A DNA stretch of 25,494 nt from Paulinella micropora (lineage: Eukaryota > Cercozoa > Imbricatea > Euglyphida), in contig BJOX01000095.1 of assembly GCA_009731375.1 (NCBI GenBank), positions 676,278-701,771 on the forward strand. Reading direction: 5' to 3'. Position 1 is the first letter of the stretch, and each line of letters opens with the position of its first letter. The notes beneath the pieces are model-generated. The model was not told where the DNA came from, made no database searches, and was given only the letters and a program-made list of their open reading frames with translations. Below are positions 23,396-25,494 of the stretch, piece by piece. Position numbers and translations under genes: made by a program.

Positions 23396-25493
23396 AAGCC
23401 TCGCCGCCATAAGGGACAGATACATCTTACCCAGACAGCTCAGAATCGCGATGTCTCTCCAATTTTCCGGATCGGTTGGGTCGCCTCCTTGTGGGATGTT
23501 GACGATAATCGCTTTGCCCCAGTCGCTGGGGGTGTATTCGCACGATTTCAACCAGTTGAAGAAGCGCACCAGAAAGCTCACAATCCGCGTGCCTCCGTAC
23601 TTGAGCATCTCGTTCTTGATCTTATCCGGTGAGCACGCTTTGTGATTCTGGAGATTTTCCTGGCAGAGCTCCACTTCCTTCTCGGTGTAATCATAGTCCA
23701 GCGGGCCCGTCTCAGTCCGGATCTCCTCGGCTTGCGCCATGGCCTCGAATTGGTCGCGCAGGTTGTCGTTATACTGGAAGGTTTCGCGGGCCTTCCGCTC
23801 GGGCTCAATCCGCGCTGCTTCCTCACCGGAACCGACTTCCTCTACACATGCATCCTCCAAAAATTGGTTTTCTTTGGGGACCACCATACGTCGGCGGTAT
23901 TCTTCCCATTCTTGTAGTTTTTCCCGGAGTGTGCATGCCAGAGTGCCATCGGGCTTCCGAACAGGAGCAGAAGCTTTGGACCGCCGAACCCCGCCCAAAC
24001 GCTTTGACAGCTTCCAGTACGTGGCCATGGTAGCGCTCCTGAAGTTGGCAGCGGTGTCATTCTGGACCCGCTTCCACGCTTGCTCCTTCTTCTCCTTGCA
24101 TAACCTTCTGACCGCCTTCCTCGCTTCTTTATATCTTTGCCAGGCCTCTCGGTTGGCCTCATTCCTTCGCCAGAGGCCGTATGCCTCTCTCCGTCGCGCA
24201 ATCGCTTCCCTAAGACTCTCATCAAACCATGCATTAGTAAACCCTGGCCTAATCACCCGAACTCCCAAGACCTTCACGGCTGCGCCCGTGAAAGCTCGGA
24301 CCACTAAGCTAGCGACCCTATCTACCTCCTGCTGAAGCTCATCCGGGTCCTCCACTGCTGATAGATCTGGGAGGCCATCTGGCAACAGCCCCGATATACC
24401 AGCTGCAAAGGTCTCGTCGTACTTCAACCTAAGCTTAGACAGCTCACTCTCCTTACCCTCAACTACCCTGCCTATCAAGCGCTCTGCCTTGAATGCTTTG
24501 TACCTCTTTACCTGCTTTTTGGGGGGTGGCTGTCCCCCCCAGACCAGTTCCGCCCACACAGCTTTGTGGTCGGTATCAAGGTCTACCTCGTCGACGCCGA
24601 AGCTTGCCTCCTCCGCCAGCTCGGAAGAGACGCAGATGTAATCCAGTAGATGCCTTCGTCCACCTACATTTTCCTGCCTAGACCACCAATATTTGTCCCC
24701 CCGTGGTTGCGAAAACCCACTGAGATTGCGCAACCCCGTGGCAACAAGCATCGCAGCCAGCAACTCACCATTCTCACTCCTAACCCCTCTACCCCTCCCA
24801 TCTATCTCGCCAAAGAGGCCCACCACTCCCTCCTCCCGCGCTATTCTGGCGGGCCCCAGCTTAGCATTAGCATCACCAACCGTAACCACATGACCTTTGG
24901 TGGCGAAGTAGGAGACGGCCGCCTGCCACGCCTCATAGGCTGCAATAGATTCCTCTCGTTGATTTTCTTGGGGGAAGTAGCCGTTGCCGACGAACACATC
25001 CGACGCCGTCGCGCTCCCAGACGACAGCCTCACCCACAATTGCTGTGGGTGTGGAACAGGCGCCTGTACAATGGTAGCGCACGGTGCCAGATAGTTGGCC
25101 ACCAACGTCAAGACTCCCCCCAAGAGACGCGAGCCCGCACCAGTTGCAGCCGCTTTGCCGAGGACTGCGAAGCCGTCGACTTGGAGCTTCTCCACCTTCT
25201 GCGACGATAGGTTGTGCTCCTGGACTCCGACGATCACCCAGCCTCGCTCCTTGTAGTGCTCCGGCCATTCCCCAAAGCCTGGGCTATCCGCACCCACTTT
25301 GCCTTTCCCATTATGTCAGGCCACCCTCAGTGGGAAGCCTTTCACAAATTGGGAAGAACGAAGCTGGTGCCGATGCCTGCGCTTCGGTTGAGCCCGCCTG
25401 GAGCCCTCCGCCACCCTCCACGGCCCATCCTGCACCCTCCGCCCCAGCTCCTCCAGCTCCCGCATCCCGCCCCACTCCGCCAAGGGAGATTCA
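23243..25493 (-). pseudogene. LINE ORF, 5' part: AP-endonuclease and start of reverse transcriptase
   Basis: The open frame reaches the window edge and is interrupted by TGA at 25316-25318 inside what looks like the first endonuclease strand (PLRVA, stop, HNGKGK). After it come the endonuclease signatures: GVQEHN (catalytic Glu), VGNGYFPQ, VTVGDANAKLG (GDxN), LLDYI and DLDTDHKAVW (terminal D-H). A basic linker with EARKAVRRLCKEKKEQAWKR leads to the RT start (PLDYDYTEKEVELCQENLQN, WRDIAILSCLGKMY). The frame becomes meaningless after about 23395, and the RT continues one base earlier in another frame. This part nicks target DNA and begins target-primed reverse transcription. No ATG matching the frame is visible in the window. 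Confidence 0.8.
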
Positions 25494-25494
25494 C

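Larger units (their letters stand above)
21200..25494 (-). mobile_element. Non-LTR retrotransposon (LINE), nearly full coding length, 5' end outside the window
   Basis: GC-rich minus-strand element with an AP-type endonuclease, a reverse transcriptase, a Cys/His knuckle and an unusual C-terminal tail. On the plus strand its 3' end is (TTG)n-CAATTTAATAATAATAAT-(AAT)n (21200-21280), the same tail as the truncated copies to the left. The stop codon lies only about 10 nt before the (TAT)n tail. Coding capacity is broken by one frameshift (near 23395) and two TGA codons (25316-25318, 22011-22013), so this copy is probably dead. Confidence 0.85.

Noticed and set aside
7016-25318. Genetic code with TGA as tryptophan
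   Set aside because: Long intact frames (major capsid, recombinase, LINE, host exons) use TGG for dozens of Trp and contain no TGA; the few in-frame TGAs are better explained by CGA or TGG mutation in decaying elements.

Overview
The window comes from the nuclear genome of a unicellular eukaryote, probably an alga or other protist; I cannot name the species. Evidence: genes split by short GT-AG introns (74-156 nt), abundant microsatellites and G/C homopolymers, non-LTR retrotransposons, and an integrated virus of the polinton-like type, which infects algae and protists. Six N-gaps (1301-1675, 2174-2183, 6029-6038, 6769-6804, 14343-14361, 14956-14965) break it, all beside or close to poly-G or poly-C, so linkage across them is scaffolding only.

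Left part (1-6830). A host gene on the minus strand (2418 to 278) can be followed through at least five coding blocks whose splice phases agree, apart from a 19-nt duplication that breaks one exon. It is followed by about 3.5 kb of mostly non-coding AT-rich and purine-rich sequence, then an almost perfect 398-bp palindrome (6293-6690).

Centre (6831-14342). An AT-rich, compact island carries part of an endogenous polinton-like virus (PLV): a K/Y/N-repeat gene with an internal stop, a tyrosine recombinase that looks closest to the telomere-resolvase (protelomerase) type, a small cysteine protein, a virion-surface-like protein, a small unknown protein, the minor capsid (penton) protein, the double-jelly-roll major capsid protein, a conserved-looking unknown, and a frameshifted gene that runs into the gap. 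Polymerase/helicase, packaging ATPase and protease are not in the visible 7.5 kb. Short clustered repeats and palindromes sit beside the recombinase and near the left edge.

Right part (14391-25494). First come three minus-strand exons of a cysteine-rich, probably secreted host protein; its last visible exon ends in a splice donor pointing toward the virus. Then come two small inverted-repeat elements, a 493-bp tandem repeat (2.3 copies), and an unusual stack of 5'-truncated retroposons, all on the minus strand, mostly abutting head to tail at (TTG)n tracts. The stack ends in a nearly full non-LTR retrotransposon (21200-25494: AP-endonuclease, reverse transcriptase, Cys/His knuckle) broken by one frameshift and two in-frame TGA codons. 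Its C-terminal tail carries good matches to a SUMO-interacting motif, an AT-hook and a PCNA-binding (PIP) box.

Most notable for follow-up: the pairing of a protelomerase-like recombinase with large palindromes next to a PLV capsid module; the tail-to-end stacking of retroposons; and the PIP-box/SIM/AT-hook tail of the LINE protein.
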